The notes beneath the pieces were generated by a model, which was given only the letters and a program-made list of their open reading frames with translations, made no database searches and had not been told where the DNA came from. A stretch of DNA of 5,164 nt from Candidatus Dadabacteria bacterium (lineage in GTDB: Bacteria; Desulfobacterota_D; UBA1144; Nemesobacterales; Nemesobacteraceae): NCBI GenBank assembly GCA_026709745.1, contig JAPOSJ010000212.1, positions 1 through 5,164 of the forward strand. The letters run 5' to 3'. This document shows, in pieces, positions 4,896 to 5,164 of this stretch. Positions within the stretch are counted from its first letter, which is position 1; the number at the start of each line of letters is the position of its first letter. Position numbers and translations under genes: made by a program.

Positions 4896-5164
4896 ATGGA
4901 GACCAAGAAAAAAATACGGCTTGTTGAAGACAGGGTCGAGAGTTTTTTCTCCGCCATTATAGATGATATATCACCCAAGAAGCTTAGCAGTCTGATCGTC
5001 ATAGGTATAAAGACAAGGGGAGAATACCTGGGCAAGAGGCTTGTTGAACATATAAAAGAGCGGACGGGAAAGGAAGTCACCTTCGGCCCGCTTGATATTC
5101 CTCTCTACAGGCGGGATTTGGGGACCGGGCAAACCTGGCCGCGGTGGCGCCAAAACACCTCCCC
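4896..5164 (+). CDS. pyrR: PyrR-type pyrimidine regulator / uracil phosphoribosyltransferase, 3'-partial
   Basis: The frame runs open off the window end, giving 89 residues of a protein normally about 180. Family PyrR proteins have a phosphoribosyltransferase fold; some bind pyr mRNA to control pyrimidine genes and some make UMP from uracil and PRPP. The match to PyrR is clear from SSLIVIGIKTRGEYLGKRL (residues 31-49), the usual VGIxTRGxxLAxRL, and from PLDIPLYRRDL (65-75), the usual LDITLYRDDL. The PRPP-binding loop would lie beyond the window. The ATG at 4896 puts the helix before the TRG motif at normal length; an in-frame TTG at 4887 is an alternative. There is no clear Shine-Dalgarno. 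After residue 75 the translation (GTGQTWPRWRQNTSP) no longer resembles the family, suggesting a frameshift or poor sequence at the edge. PyrR often heads a pyr operon, so pyrB or pyrC may follow. I saw no match to the known PyrR RNA-binding loop upstream. Confidence 0.85.
   Translation, partial: METKKKIRLVEDRVESFFSAIIDDISPKKLSSLIVIGIKTRGEYLGKRLVEHIKERTGKEVTFGPLDIPLYRRDLGTGQTWPRWRQNTS

Noticed and set aside
4844..5080. Minus-strand frame overlapping the start of pyrR
   Set aside because: The plus-strand frame has clear PyrR motifs over the same bases; the antisense product shows nothing recognisable.

Overview
The window is a compact, co-directional (+ strand) stretch of bacterial chromosome that is mostly housekeeping. 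Five protein genes are supported: the end or whole of an unrecognised membrane-active-looking protein (4-630), guanylate kinase gmk (945-1601), a full-length bifunctional-type (p)ppGpp synthetase/hydrolase of the Rel/SpoT family (1617-3773), signal peptidase I lepB (3802-4782), and the first half of pyrR (4896 to the window end). No tRNA, rRNA, CRISPR array, insertion sequence or phage signature was seen.

The organism is a bacterium. A single long Rel/SpoT enzyme, a LepB with a long basic N-terminal extension before one membrane anchor, and the gmk-rel linkage recall deltaproteobacteria-like or candidate-phylum Gram-negatives, but nothing here fixes the phylum. Base composition is moderate to slightly AT-leaning. 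The genes largely lack good Shine-Dalgarno sequences, which fits a lineage that uses leaderless or SD-independent starts.

Layout: gene 1 is followed by a 314-base AT-rich gap. The gap contains a possible distal promoter (746-772), a pyrimidine-rich hairpin with two mutually exclusive foldings (801-841), and a very good sigma70-type promoter (TTAACA, 16 bp, TATAAT; 908-935) whose predicted start point lies only a few bases before the gmk ATG. gmk, rel and lepB are separated by 15 and 28 bases and probably form one operon. rpoZ, which in many proteobacteria sits between gmk and spoT/rel, is absent. A 113-base gap after lepB holds a weak terminator-like hairpin and promoter-like elements overlapping an AT-rich inverted repeat in front of pyrR.

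Functionally, the cluster links guanine nucleotide supply (Gmk makes GDP), the alarmone made from GDP/GTP (Rel), protein export (LepB) and pyrimidine control (PyrR). The observations most worth following up are substitutions at several usually conserved positions of the Rel synthetase domain while the hydrolase site looks intact, the apparently leaderless gmk, the missing rpoZ, and the PyrR reading frame, which stops resembling the family in the last ~45 bases. I found no convincing new defence or mobile system in this window.
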